From positions 265,066 through 329,065 of the forward strand of contig CBFHMJ010000027.1 in NCBI GenBank assembly GCA_965656875.1: 64,000 nucleotides of DNA, read 5' to 3'. The notes under the pieces are model-generated. The model was not told where the DNA came from, searched no databases, and saw nothing but the letters and a program-made list of their open reading frames with translations. Positions within the stretch are counted from its first letter, which is position 1, and each line of letters opens with the position of its first letter. Source of the DNA: CBFHMJ01 sp965656875 (lineage in GTDB: Bacteria > Pseudomonadota > Gammaproteobacteria > Enterobacterales > Alteromonadaceae). The position numbers and the translations under genes were made by a program. This document shows, piece by piece, positions 28,658 through 37,400 of this stretch.

Positions 28658-29239
28658 TTAATCATCACTGATTTTACTGGCAACCGCACTACTCTGGTCG
28701 CGATATTTAGCATCTTTTTTCACGTTATATGGTCTGTCTGCATCACCAGACATTACCTCAAAACTCACCGCGCCAATCCGCATATTTGGTCTTAATGCTA
28801 ACGGAAGTTTCCCACTGTTATAGAATTCCAGTACGATATTACCCGACCAGCCTGGATCAATCCGGTGTGCCGTTACATGAACCATCAAGCCTAAACGAGC
28901 TAACGATGAACGACCGTCAAGCCAGCCTACAATATTTGGTGGTAAGGTAATAGATTCATGAGTGACAGCCAGCGCCAGTTCACCTGGATGCAAGAAAAAT
29001 GCATCACCGTCTTTTACATAGATTTCATCACTCATCACAGCATCCAACTGACTGGACACATCCTGACGAGGGCCACTTAAATCGATGTAAGGAGCAGCAT
29101 GGTGTTCAAACACTCTGAAACTGTTTCCTAATCTTACATCTACTGTCACCCCTGAAACCATATCTTCGCCTGGCTCAGGTTCTATGGTGATCTTTCCTTG
29201 CTTTATATAATCCAGAATGTCTCTGTCACACAATCTCAT
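28658..29239 (-). CDS. dcd: dCTP deaminase
   Basis: Cytosolic trimeric enzyme converting dCTP to dUTP, the main source of dUMP for thymidylate synthesis in many Gammaproteobacteria. The 193 residues equal the E. coli length. Diagnostic stretches are MRLCDRDI at the N-terminus, LDGRSSLARLGLMVHVTAHR with the substrate-binding Arg/Ser, and IDPGWSGNIVLEFYN, which holds the catalytic Glu. It lies 5 bases downstream of apbC on the same strand, so the two are co-transcribed, as in E. coli-like genomes where apbC and dcd are also neighbours. Start ATG at 29239. Confidence 0.97.
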   Translation of the reverse strand: MRLCDRDILDYIKQGKITIEPEPGEDMVSGVTVDVRLGNSFRVFEHHAAPYIDLSGPRQDVSSQLDAVMSDEIYVKDGDAFFLHPGELALAVTHESITLPPNIVGWLDGRSSLARLGLMVHVTAHRIDPGWSGNIVLEFYNSGKLPLALRPNMRIGAVSFEVMSGDADRPYNVKKDAKYRDQSSAVASKISDD

Positions 29240-29244
29240 AGTGT

Positions 29245-30300
29245 TTAGTCGTCCGATAATTGAATTACTGGTTGTTGAATATTGACTGACGAGTCTGACT
29301 CATCAATTGCATAAAGTGTTTTTGCCAGGTTGATTGCTATTGCATGATATAACGGTGCTACCGGATTGCCATCCTGAGAGACGACAGGCTTACCTTCATC
29401 TGCACCGGCTCTAACTTCTGGTACGAGTGGTAATTGGCCCAGTACATTCACCCCGTAACGGTGTGCCAGGCTGTTTGCACCATCCTGACCAAAAATATAT
29501 TCCTGATTACCGCACGCTGAACAGTTAAACCAACTCATGTTCTCAATTAATCCCAAGACTGGAATATTAACCTTTTCAAACATCGCAATGCCTTTTTCAG
29601 CATCAGCAAGCGCAATATCCTGAGGCGTTGTAACGATCACCGAACCGTTACAAGAAAATTTTTGCGATAGTGTAAGCTGAATATCACCTGTACCGGGAGG
29701 TAAATCGACAATCAGATAATCCAACTCACCCCAGGCGGTGTCAGCAATTAACTGGCTGAGTGCCTGACTCGCCATAGGACCACGCCAAACTGCCGCTTTT
29801 TCAGCTGGGATTAGAAAGCCTATCGAATTAACACTAACGCCATGAGCTGACAATGGAACCATTTTTCCTTCAGCATTTTGCTCCGGTACCTGGCCTGTTA
29901 GCCCGGTCATCATCGGAATTGACGGACCGTAAATATCCGCATCTAACAAGCCAACTTTTGCCCCTTCCTGTGCCAGTGCCAGTGAGAGGTTAACTGCAGT
30001 AGTCGATTTGCCAACGCCACCTTTGCCCGACGCTACCAGTACAATATGTTTGATTTTTCCAAATGCAGGATCGCGTTTTACATTCAGCGTAACATCAGCC
30101 GTTACCGATTTACCGGTTTGGCTTGCTAACCAGCCCGTAAACTCTTCAATAATCGACTGAGCTGGGAAAGCCATCGAACCCTGTACTCTGATCGTGGAAT
30201 CAGTCTGTAAAAACTGTAATTCGGTATAGGATGCAAAGGCTAATTCTGGAAGGATTTCACTTGTGAATTGTGGTGCTAAATTTTCTATTTCGACATTCAT
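29245..30300 (-). CDS. apbC: Iron-sulfur cluster carrier protein ApbC (Mrp/NBP35 family)
   Basis: Cytosolic P-loop ATPase that binds and transfers [4Fe-4S] clusters to apo-proteins. 351 residues (E. coli Mrp 369). The N-terminal ~75 residues are a DUF59-like domain. The deviant Walker A is GKGGVGKS at 92-99, followed by DADIYGPS and VDLPPGTGD. The cluster-binding CSAC motif is at Cys260 and Cys263. The gene is divergent from metG with an 84-base gap, the arrangement found in E. coli (mrp/metG), and is followed directly by dcd. Start ATG at 30300. Confidence 0.96.
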   Translation of the reverse strand: MNVEIENLAPQFTSEILPELAFASYTELQFLQTDSTIRVQGSMAFPAQSIIEEFTGWLASQTGKSVTADVTLNVKRDPAFGKIKHIVLVASGKGGVGKSTTAVNLSLALAQEGAKVGLLDADIYGPSIPMMTGLTGQVPEQNAEGKMVPLSAHGVSVNSIGFLIPAEKAAVWRGPMASQALSQLIADTAWGELDYLIVDLPPGTGDIQLTLSQKFSCNGSVIVTTPQDIALADAEKGIAMFEKVNIPVLGLIENMSWFNCSACGNQEYIFGQDGANSLAHRYGVNVLGQLPLVPEVRAGADEGKPVVSQDGNPVAPLYHAIAINLAKTLYAIDESDSSVNIQQPVIQLSDD

Positions 30301-30384
30301 TACACGGACTCTTGTATTAAAAAAGAACTATTGACGCAGCAATTGAAAAAACCACCGTGAATTTAGTGTTCGGGAGGATGAAAA

Positions 30385-32478
30385 ATGCGTTTGAATTATG
30401 TAACATCAGCCGCATTATCTCCAGCATTTTCTATTCAAACGGAAACTACTAACGACATGTCAACCCGTAAAATACTAGTAACCAGCGCATTACCATATGC
30501 TAACGGCTCGATCCATTTGGGACACCTTCTGGAACATATTCAAACTGATATCTGGGCCAGATTCCAACGAATGCGTGGTCACGAGTGTTACAGCGTTTGT
30601 GCAGACGACGCTCACGGAACACCTGTTATGTTAAAAGCGCAGGAATTAGGCATTACACCAGAAGAAATGGTGGCCAAAACCTGTGAAGAACACCACACTG
30701 ATTTAGCCGACTTTGGTGTAGCGTATGACAATTACTACGTTACTCATTCACCAGAGAATCAAGAACTGGCCAGCCTGATATATACACGTCTTCGCGACGC
30801 CGGACACATTCAGACGCGTACAATTACTCAGCTTTTTGATCCGGAAAAGAGCATGTTCTTGCCTGATCGTTTTGTAAAAGGTACTTGTCCAAAGTGTCAT
30901 GATGAAGACCAGTATGGCGATAACTGTGATAAGTGCGGCGCGACTTACGCAACAACCGATTTAATCAATCCACGTTCTGCCGTTTCAGGCGCAACACCAG
31001 TGCTTAAAGATTCAGAGCATTTCTTCTTTGACCTGCCTGCATTTGAATCCATGCTAAAAGACTGGCTTCAGTCTGGCGCAGTACAGGGTGAAATCAGCAA
31101 CAAACTGGGCGAATGGTTTGAGCAAGGTTTACAGCAATGGGATATCAGCCGCGATGCACCATATTTCGGTTTTGAAATTCCTGATGCACCGGGTAAATAC
31201 TTCTACGTATGGCTGGATGCACCGGTTGGTTACATGGCCAGTTTCAAAAATCTGTGTGACAAAACGGATGGTCTTGATTTTGATAGTTTCTGGAAAAAAG
31301 ACTCAGACGCGGAGCTTTACCACTTCATTGGCAAAGACATTACCTACTTCCACTGCTTATTCTGGCCAGCTATGCTGGATGGCGCAGGTTTCCGTCAACC
31401 AACAGGTGTTAATGTTCATGGCTTTGTAACTGTGAATGGCGCGAAGATGTCAAAGTCTCGTGGTACTTTCATCAAGGCAAGAACATATCTAAATCACCTG
31501 AATCCAGATTATTTACGTTACTACTTCGCTGCAAAATTGAATAGCGGCGTGACTGATATCGATCTGAACTTTGAAGACTTCATCACCCGTGTAAACTCAG
31601 ACATGGTCGGTAAAGTGGTTAATATCGCCAGCCGTTGTGCAAGTTTCATCACCAAGAAATTTGGCGGCAAATTATCTGACAACATCGTTGATCAAGCTCT
31701 GTTAAATGAGTTCAATGCTGCATCAGACTCCATCGCCAATCATTTTGAAACGCGAGAATATGGCCGCGCCGTTCGTGAAATCATGGCACTGGCCGACAAA
31801 GCGAATCAATTTGTTGATGCTCAGGCACCGTGGGTATTAATTAAAGATGAAGATAAACAGCAATTAACTCATGATGTATGCACCATGGGTATCAACATGT
31901 TCCGCATTCTGATGACCTGGTTGAAACCCGTGGTTCCAGAACTTGCGGCTAAAGCCGAAGCATTCCTGAACACTGAACTGACCTGGGATTCAGCCAGCAC
32001 ACCGCTGCTTGGCCACGATATCAATAAGTTCAAAGCGATGATGCAACGTGTTGAGAAAGACAAAGTAGAGAACATGGTAGAAGAATCTAAAGAAGAAATA
32101 GCAACGGCAGCTAAACCGGTTTCTGGCCCTCTGGCTGATGATCCAATTGCAGAGACCATCAATTATGATGACTTCGCAAAGATCGATTTGCGGGTTGCAA
32201 AAATTGCTAAAGCAGAACACGTAGAAGGCGCAGATAAGTTACTTCGTCTTGAATTAGATCTGGGTGGTGAAACTCGCCAGGTCTTCGCGGGCATTAAATC
32301 GGCCTATCAGCCAGAACAACTGGAAGGCAAGCTAACGGTGATGGTTGCTAATTTAGCGCCTCGTAAGATGCGTTTTGGCATGTCTGAAGGCATGGTATTA
32401 GCGGCGGGTCCTGGTGGCAGTGATTTATTTGTTCTGAATCCTGATGATGGCGCATTACCAGGTATGCGCGTTAAATAG
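30385..32478 (+). CDS. metG: Methionine-tRNA ligase
   Basis: Charges tRNA-Met, including the initiator tRNA. Features: HLGH (class I HIGH motif), a zinc knuckle CPKC..CDKC, KMSKSRG, and a C-terminal tRNA-binding domain (IDLRVAKIAKAEHVEGADKL) for dimerisation. Two starts are possible. ATG 30385 has a strong GGGAGG with 7-base spacing and gives 697 residues. ATG 30457 (MSTRKILVTSALPYANG) matches the usual family N-terminus, giving 673 residues (E. coli 677), but has no clear ribosome-binding site. I list the longer form because the initiation signal favours it; the 24-residue extension is unlike known MetRS. A strong terminator follows. Divergent from apbC. Confidence 0.95.
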   Translation: MRLNYVTSAALSPAFSIQTETTNDMSTRKILVTSALPYANGSIHLGHLLEHIQTDIWARFQRMRGHECYSVCADDAHGTPVMLKAQELGITPEEMVAKTCEEHHTDLADFGVAYDNYYVTHSPENQELASLIYTRLRDAGHIQTRTITQLFDPEKSMFLPDRFVKGTCPKCHDEDQYGDNCDKCGATYATTDLINPRSAVSGATPVLKDSEHFFFDLPAFESMLKDWLQSGAVQGEISNKLGEWFEQGLQQWDISRDAPYFGFEIPDAPGKYFYVWLDAPVGYMASFKNLCDKTDGLDFDSFWKKDSDAELYHFIGKDITYFHCLFWPAMLDGAGFRQPTGVNVHGFVTVNGAKMSKSRGTFIKARTYLNHLNPDYLRYYFAAKLNSGVTDIDLNFEDFITRVNSDMVGKVVNIASRCASFITKKFGGKLSDNIVDQALLNEFNAASDSIANHFETREYGRAVREIMALADKANQFVDAQAPWVLIKDEDKQQLTHDVCTMGINMFRILMTWLKPVVPELAAKAEAFLNTELTWDSASTPLLGHDINKFKAMMQRVEKDKVENMVEESKEEIATAAKPVSGPLADDPIAETINYDDFAKIDLRVAKIAKAEHVEGADKLLRLELDLGGETRQVFAGIKSAYQPEQLEGKLTVMVANLAPRKMRFGMSEGMVLAAGPGGSDLFVLNPDDGALPGMRVK

Positions 32479-32506
32479 TCTTATCAGCTTTATTCACTAT
32501 TTTTAG

Positions 32507-32534
32507 AAAATCCGGCCTTTGTGCCGGATTTTTT
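32507..32534 (+). terminator. metG terminator
   Basis: AAAATCCGGC (32507-32516) pairs with GCCGGATTTT (32523-32532), loop CTTTGT, followed by more T, 29 bases after the metG stop. Confidence 0.92.
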
Positions 32535-32611
32535 ATTTCCATCTGTGGCTGTTGACCGTTGATTGTGCTGTTTCACTTAGAAACCGTAAAACAAAGCTGA
32601 TCAGAACAAAT

Positions 32612-32646
32612 AAAAAGGGGAGAACCATCAACTGGTCTCCCCTTTT
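32612..32646 (-). terminator. Terminator of the pyrD-zapC unit
   Basis: AAAAGGGGAGA pairs with TCTCCCCTTTT, plus an inner CCA/TGG extension past a bulged A. The minus-strand RNA ends in UUUUUAUUU. It lies ~100 bases downstream of zapC. T tracts on both sides make it bidirectional. Confidence 0.85.
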
Positions 32647-32743
32647 GTTTTACTTTGGCTTGTTAAGCGCTTAAAGCGCCTCACGTAGTGTGTGTTGTCA
32701 GTATTTTAATAAAATTGGTTGTGACAGCGCTGAGCATCCGGCT

Positions 32744-33292
32744 CTATGCTTGTTGCCTGTAACCCGGGTTCCCCAGAACACCAGCATGACAATCAAAAAT
32801 TCGGTCCTTCATCACTTTAATAGCATCAAATTGATTTAAAGCAGTACCCTCATTGTCCAGAAAGCACTGAGCTTCAATCAAGATACATAACACCGCATTA
32901 CCGCAATCTTCCACAATCAGAAATTCTGCGCTATCAACATCACTGTACAAGCGAATCACTGGCTCAATAGCAGACATTGCTTGCTGATTCTGCTTAAAGA
33001 ACCAACTTTTCGGTAACATCGGTTTGTAAAACCGTTTAACTGCTACCGCATTCAACATAATTTGTGCTATATGCGGTTCACCCCAACGATTCAAGTCCGA
33101 TAAATATTGGCTCATGCCGATATAAAACGACGCATCATCGATGTTAAACGGTGTGCTATCAATGATTTCTTTGTTTAACTGTTTTTCACGGTATGGCGTT
33201 TCAAACACCATCTCGTTATCTAAATCCAGCAGCAAGCGACTTTCACTGTCCTTCGACAACTGCCAACACCATGTATTTGCTGGTTGTAGCAT
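32744..33292 (-). CDS. zapC: Cell division protein ZapC
   Basis: FtsZ-associated cytosolic protein of 182 residues (E. coli ZapC 180) that promotes FtsZ polymer bundling at the division ring. The N-terminal MLQPANTWCWQLSKDSESRLLLDL and the region SFYIGMSQYLSDLNRWGEPHI.. fit the family, and ZapC lies next to pyrD in E. coli, Vibrio and relatives, as it does here (116 bases downstream of pyrD on the same strand). No membrane segment or signal. Identification combines length, N-terminal resemblance and synteny. Confidence 0.88.
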   Translation of the reverse strand: MLQPANTWCWQLSKDSESRLLLDLDNEMVFETPYREKQLNKEIIDSTPFNIDDASFYIGMSQYLSDLNRWGEPHIAQIMLNAVAVKRFYKPMLPKSWFFKQNQQAMSAIEPVIRLYSDVDSAEFLIVEDCGNAVLCILIEAQCFLDNEGTALNQFDAIKVMKDRIFDCHAGVLGNPGYRQQA

Positions 33293-33408
33293 CGCTAAAA
33301 CTCTTTCCTGTGTATAGAAATCATCCCGATTATATTCTTACAAATTATAAATTTTAGACTTTTTATAATAATTTTTTCGAATGTCAAAAAAAGATTAATT
33401 ACGGATCT

Positions 33409-34419
33409 TTATAGTGCGTCAGTGATCGTTTTGATCAATTCCGGACCTTCGTAGATAAACCCTGTATAAACCTGGACTAACGATGCTCCGGCATCCATTC
33501 TTGCTTTCGCTGACGATCCATCATTGATCCCACCTACACCAATGATCGGGATGGTAGGATCCAGTTGATCACGCAACTTTTCTGTCACCTGCTGACTTTT
33601 TACCTGCAACGGTAAGCCACTCAAACCACCAGCTTCTCCACCATGAGTCAGATTCTCAACTCCCTGTCGGTCTAACGTGGTATTGGTCGCAATCACACCA
33701 TCAACCTGATTTTTATTAAAGCAATCAGCAATCCAACCCAGTTCCTGCTCATCAACATCTGGTGCAATCTTTACAACCAGAGGTACTTGCTTGTTGTGTT
33801 TTACACTTAGATCCGCCTGCTCTGCCTTTAATGACTCAATCAGGTCATTTAACGCTTCTCCATATTGTAATTCTCGTAAGCCGGGGGTATTTGGGGATGA
33901 AATATTAACGGTGATATAAGAAGCATGTTCATACACTTTTCTCATACAGTGAATATAGTCATCTTTACCCTGCTCGTTAGGCGTGTCTTTATTCTTCCCT
34001 ATATTAATGCCTAGAATACCGTCATAACGCGCACTCTTAACATTGTGAACTAACGCATCAACGCCTTTATTGTTAAATCCCATTCGATTGATAATCGCTT
34101 GAGCCTGTGGCAAACGAAATAGCCGTGGTTTCTCATTTCCAGCCTGTGGACGTGGCGTAATGGTGCCAATTTCAATGAAACCAAATCCCATTGAGCCGAA
34201 GGCATCAATACAATCGCCATTTTTATCCAGTCCCGCTGCAAGCCCTACCGGGTTTTTAAACTCCAATCCCCACAATGACACAGGTTTTACCGGTGTTTGT
34301 TGTTTCCACAATTGACTTAGGGGTGAATGAGCATGACGGGACAAGGTTGAAATCGCAAGATCATGACTCTTCTCAGCATCCATCTGAAACATGACGTTAC
34401 GAGCTAATTTATAGAACAT
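33409..34419 (-). CDS. pyrD: Dihydroorotate dehydrogenase (quinone), class 2
   Basis: Membrane-associated FMN enzyme of pyrimidine synthesis that oxidises dihydroorotate to orotate with quinone. 336 residues, the same size as E. coli PyrD. The N-terminal amphipathic helix (MFYKLARNVMFQMDAEKSHD) is typical of class 2. The catalytic loop is NISSPNTPGLR; FMN contacts include GLAAGLDKNGD and GVGGI. It begins only 26 bases after a terminator-type hairpin that follows gdhB, so pyrD may be governed by attenuation or by a promoter inside gdhB. zapC follows in the same direction. Confidence 0.97.
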   Translation of the reverse strand: MFYKLARNVMFQMDAEKSHDLAISTLSRHAHSPLSQLWKQQTPVKPVSLWGLEFKNPVGLAAGLDKNGDCIDAFGSMGFGFIEIGTITPRPQAGNEKPRLFRLPQAQAIINRMGFNNKGVDALVHNVKSARYDGILGINIGKNKDTPNEQGKDDYIHCMRKVYEHASYITVNISSPNTPGLRELQYGEALNDLIESLKAEQADLSVKHNKQVPLVVKIAPDVDEQELGWIADCFNKNQVDGVIATNTTLDRQGVENLTHGGEAGGLSGLPLQVKSQQVTEKLRDQLDPTIPIIGVGGINDGSSAKARMDAGASLVQVYTGFIYEGPELIKTITDAL

Positions 34420-34444
34420 GGCGAAATTTCCGGAGTGGTAATCG

Positions 34445-34469
34445 AAAAAAGGCCCGTATACACGGGCCT
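34445..34469 (-). terminator. Terminator between gdhB and pyrD
   Basis: AGGCCCGT (34450-34457) pairs with ACGGGCCT (34462-34469) around a four-base loop; the minus-strand RNA ends in U6. It follows the gdhB stop by 28 bases and precedes the pyrD ATG by about 26, leaving little space for a separate pyrD promoter. Confidence 0.85.
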
Positions 34470-34496
34470 CAAAGGTTTATTTAGTTATTAACTGCT

Positions 34497-37400
34497 TTAA
34501 CCCGCTGAGTGGTCGCAGTTCAGGCTAAGTAACATCAGTTCACGTAGAGCGACTGAGAACTTAGCGAATTCATGACTTTGCGAAGTCTTGAATTCAGCCA
34601 GCATTTGACGCCAGCGTTCAAGTAACTTGTCTTCGGATTCCAGCCAGTTTTGTAGCTGTTCCTCAGCGTTACAATCTGACTCGCAGCTACGAAGCACAAC
34701 ATTCGTTAATGCACGTTGTTGCCAGTCCAGCTCTTCACGATATGAAGCTCGGGCCAGTGCTTGCCAATGATTCTGGACTGGTTGATGCGTAATCTGATCA
34801 AGGAACCAGTGAAGATCAAGACTGGCACCCAGTTTGAAGTACATTTCAGATACCAGAGATACCGGTTTTTCAACATCCGAAGCAATCTGAGCGATATCCA
34901 TTAGCGAGAAGATTGTGCTCAGGTTAACAATGTATGTCGCTACATCACCAGGTACACCTTCACCCACCAGACTTGCTGCTTCTTCCGATAGCTGCTTGTA
35001 CTCATCTTCAACCAGGTAATTACCCAGGTTAGCCATCAAATCGTCAAATACATCACGATAGAATTCGATAGTAGCTGGAATATCCAGTGCTTTGTTGCGA
35101 TGTCTCAGGAACCAGCGAGTTGCACGACGTACATTACGACGGATTTGGAACAACATCTCCGTTTGTACAATCGTTGGGATTTGATTATCCAGCGACGCAA
35201 TTTGTGACCAGTAATCAGTCATACGGAAAATATCACGCGCCATAACATAACAAATAGCCACTTCATCGACAGGTGCGCCCGTCTCTTCCATCATACGATG
35301 CATGAAGTTAACCCCCATGTCGTTAATGATGTCGTTAGCCAGTTTGGTCGCGATGATTTCTTTACGCAGTGGATGTTCATCCATTGCTGCTTCAAAACGT
35401 TCCTGAAGCACTGGAGGGAAAGCACCAATCAACAGTTGACGGAAATATGGATTATCACAAATTTCAGGTGTAACTAATGTCTCTTTCAGTCCCATCTTCG
35501 CATAAGCAACCAGTACCGACAGTTCTGGTCGTGTTAAGCCATTACCTTTAGCAAGACGCTCTGACAACTCATCATCGGATGGCAGGAATTCCAGTTCACG
35601 ATTCAGATTGCCTTCTTTTTCCAACCAGTGGATATAGCGAATATGCTCTTTTAACTGGTTCTTCGCTTTAAGATGAGTAATAGAAATTGAATGAGTCTGG
35701 CGGTAACAATCTTCCAGTACAATTTCAGCGACATCATTGGTCATATCGATCAACAACTTGTCACGTTGTTTCATGGTGATATCACCATCTGTCACAAGGC
35801 TGTTCAACAGAATTTTGATGTTTACTTCATTATCCGAACAATCCACACCACCAACGTTATCCACGAAGTCAGTGTTAATTCGACCACCATTCATGGCGTA
35901 TTCGATACGGCCTAATTGTGTCAGACCCAGGTTACCACCTTCACCGAAGATCTTAGCCCGAATCTCAGAACCATTGATACGTAATGTATCGTTCGCACGG
36001 TCTCCAACTTCAGAATCAGATTCAGACGCGCCTTTGATATAAGTACCGATACCACCATTCCAAAGCAGATCGACCGGAGCTTTTAATAACGCCTTAATAA
36101 GTTCATTTGGCGTCATCTTCGTTTCTTTGGTATCAATCAGCTTTTTGATTTGAGGCGTCAACTTAATTGACTTGGCGCTACGTGAGAAAATACCACCGCC
36201 AGCAGAAATTAAGCTTGCATCGTAGTCTTCCCAGCTAGAACGCGGTAGTTCAAACATACGCTTACGTTCAGCGTAACTGGCTGCGGCATCAGGCGTCGGA
36301 TCAATGAAAATATGCATGTGGTTGAATGCAGCAACAAGGCGTGTGTGCTCAGATAGCAGCATACCATTACCGAATACATCACCCGCCATATCTCCAATCG
36401 CAATACAGGTGAAATCAGTCGTTTGACAATCAATACCACACTCACGGAAATGACGTTTAACCGATTCCCAACCACCACGCGCTGTGATACCCATCTTCTT
36501 GTGGTCATAACCAATACTTCCGCCTGAAGCGAATGCATCACCTAGCCAGAAGTCATATTCTTTTGAGATTTCATTGGCGATATCTGAGAAAGTTGCCGTA
36601 CCTTTATCCGCAGCAACAACCAGATAAGGATCATCGCCATCCAGACGAGCAACATCTCTCGGTGGAATAATATCGCCGCGTGAAATGTTGTCAGTAATGT
36701 CTAGCAATGCGCGAATAAAGGTTCTGTAACAGGCTTTACCTTCTTCAAAGAACGCATCACGACCACCTGTTGTTGGTAGTTTTTTACAAACAAAACCACC
36801 TTTTGCACCAACAGGTACAATAACCGTGTTTTTAACCTGCTGTGCTTTAACCAAACCAAGGATTTCTGTTCTGAAATCTTCGCGTCGATCTGACCAACGC
36901 AAACCACCACGCGCCACTTTACCACCACGAAGGTGTACACCTTCGATACGCGGTGAATAGACAAAAATTTCAAAATGCGGCAACGGTAATGGCATTTCAG
37001 GAATCAATTCAGGACGAATTTTGAAGGAAATATATGGCTTCTCTTCGCCAGCTTCTGATTTCTGGAAGTAGTTAGTACGTACCGTTGCATTAATCATCGC
37101 AACATAGCTACGAATAATGCGGTCGTCGTCCAGGTTCGCGACGTCTTCAAGGTATTCGTTTATTTTGCCTTCAAGCTTTTCAATCGCCGTTTCTACTGGC
37201 TTTCCTTCGATATTGAAACGTGTTTCAAACAAGGTAACCAGAATGGCCGCAATGTGTGGATAGTTTGCAAATGTACTTTCAACATAGCTTTGACTGAACG
37301 TGCTACCAATCTGACGAAGGTATTTCGCGTAGGAACGAAGAATCGTCGCCTGACGACCTGACAAGCCAGCGCCCAGTACCAGGCGATTAAAACCATCGTC

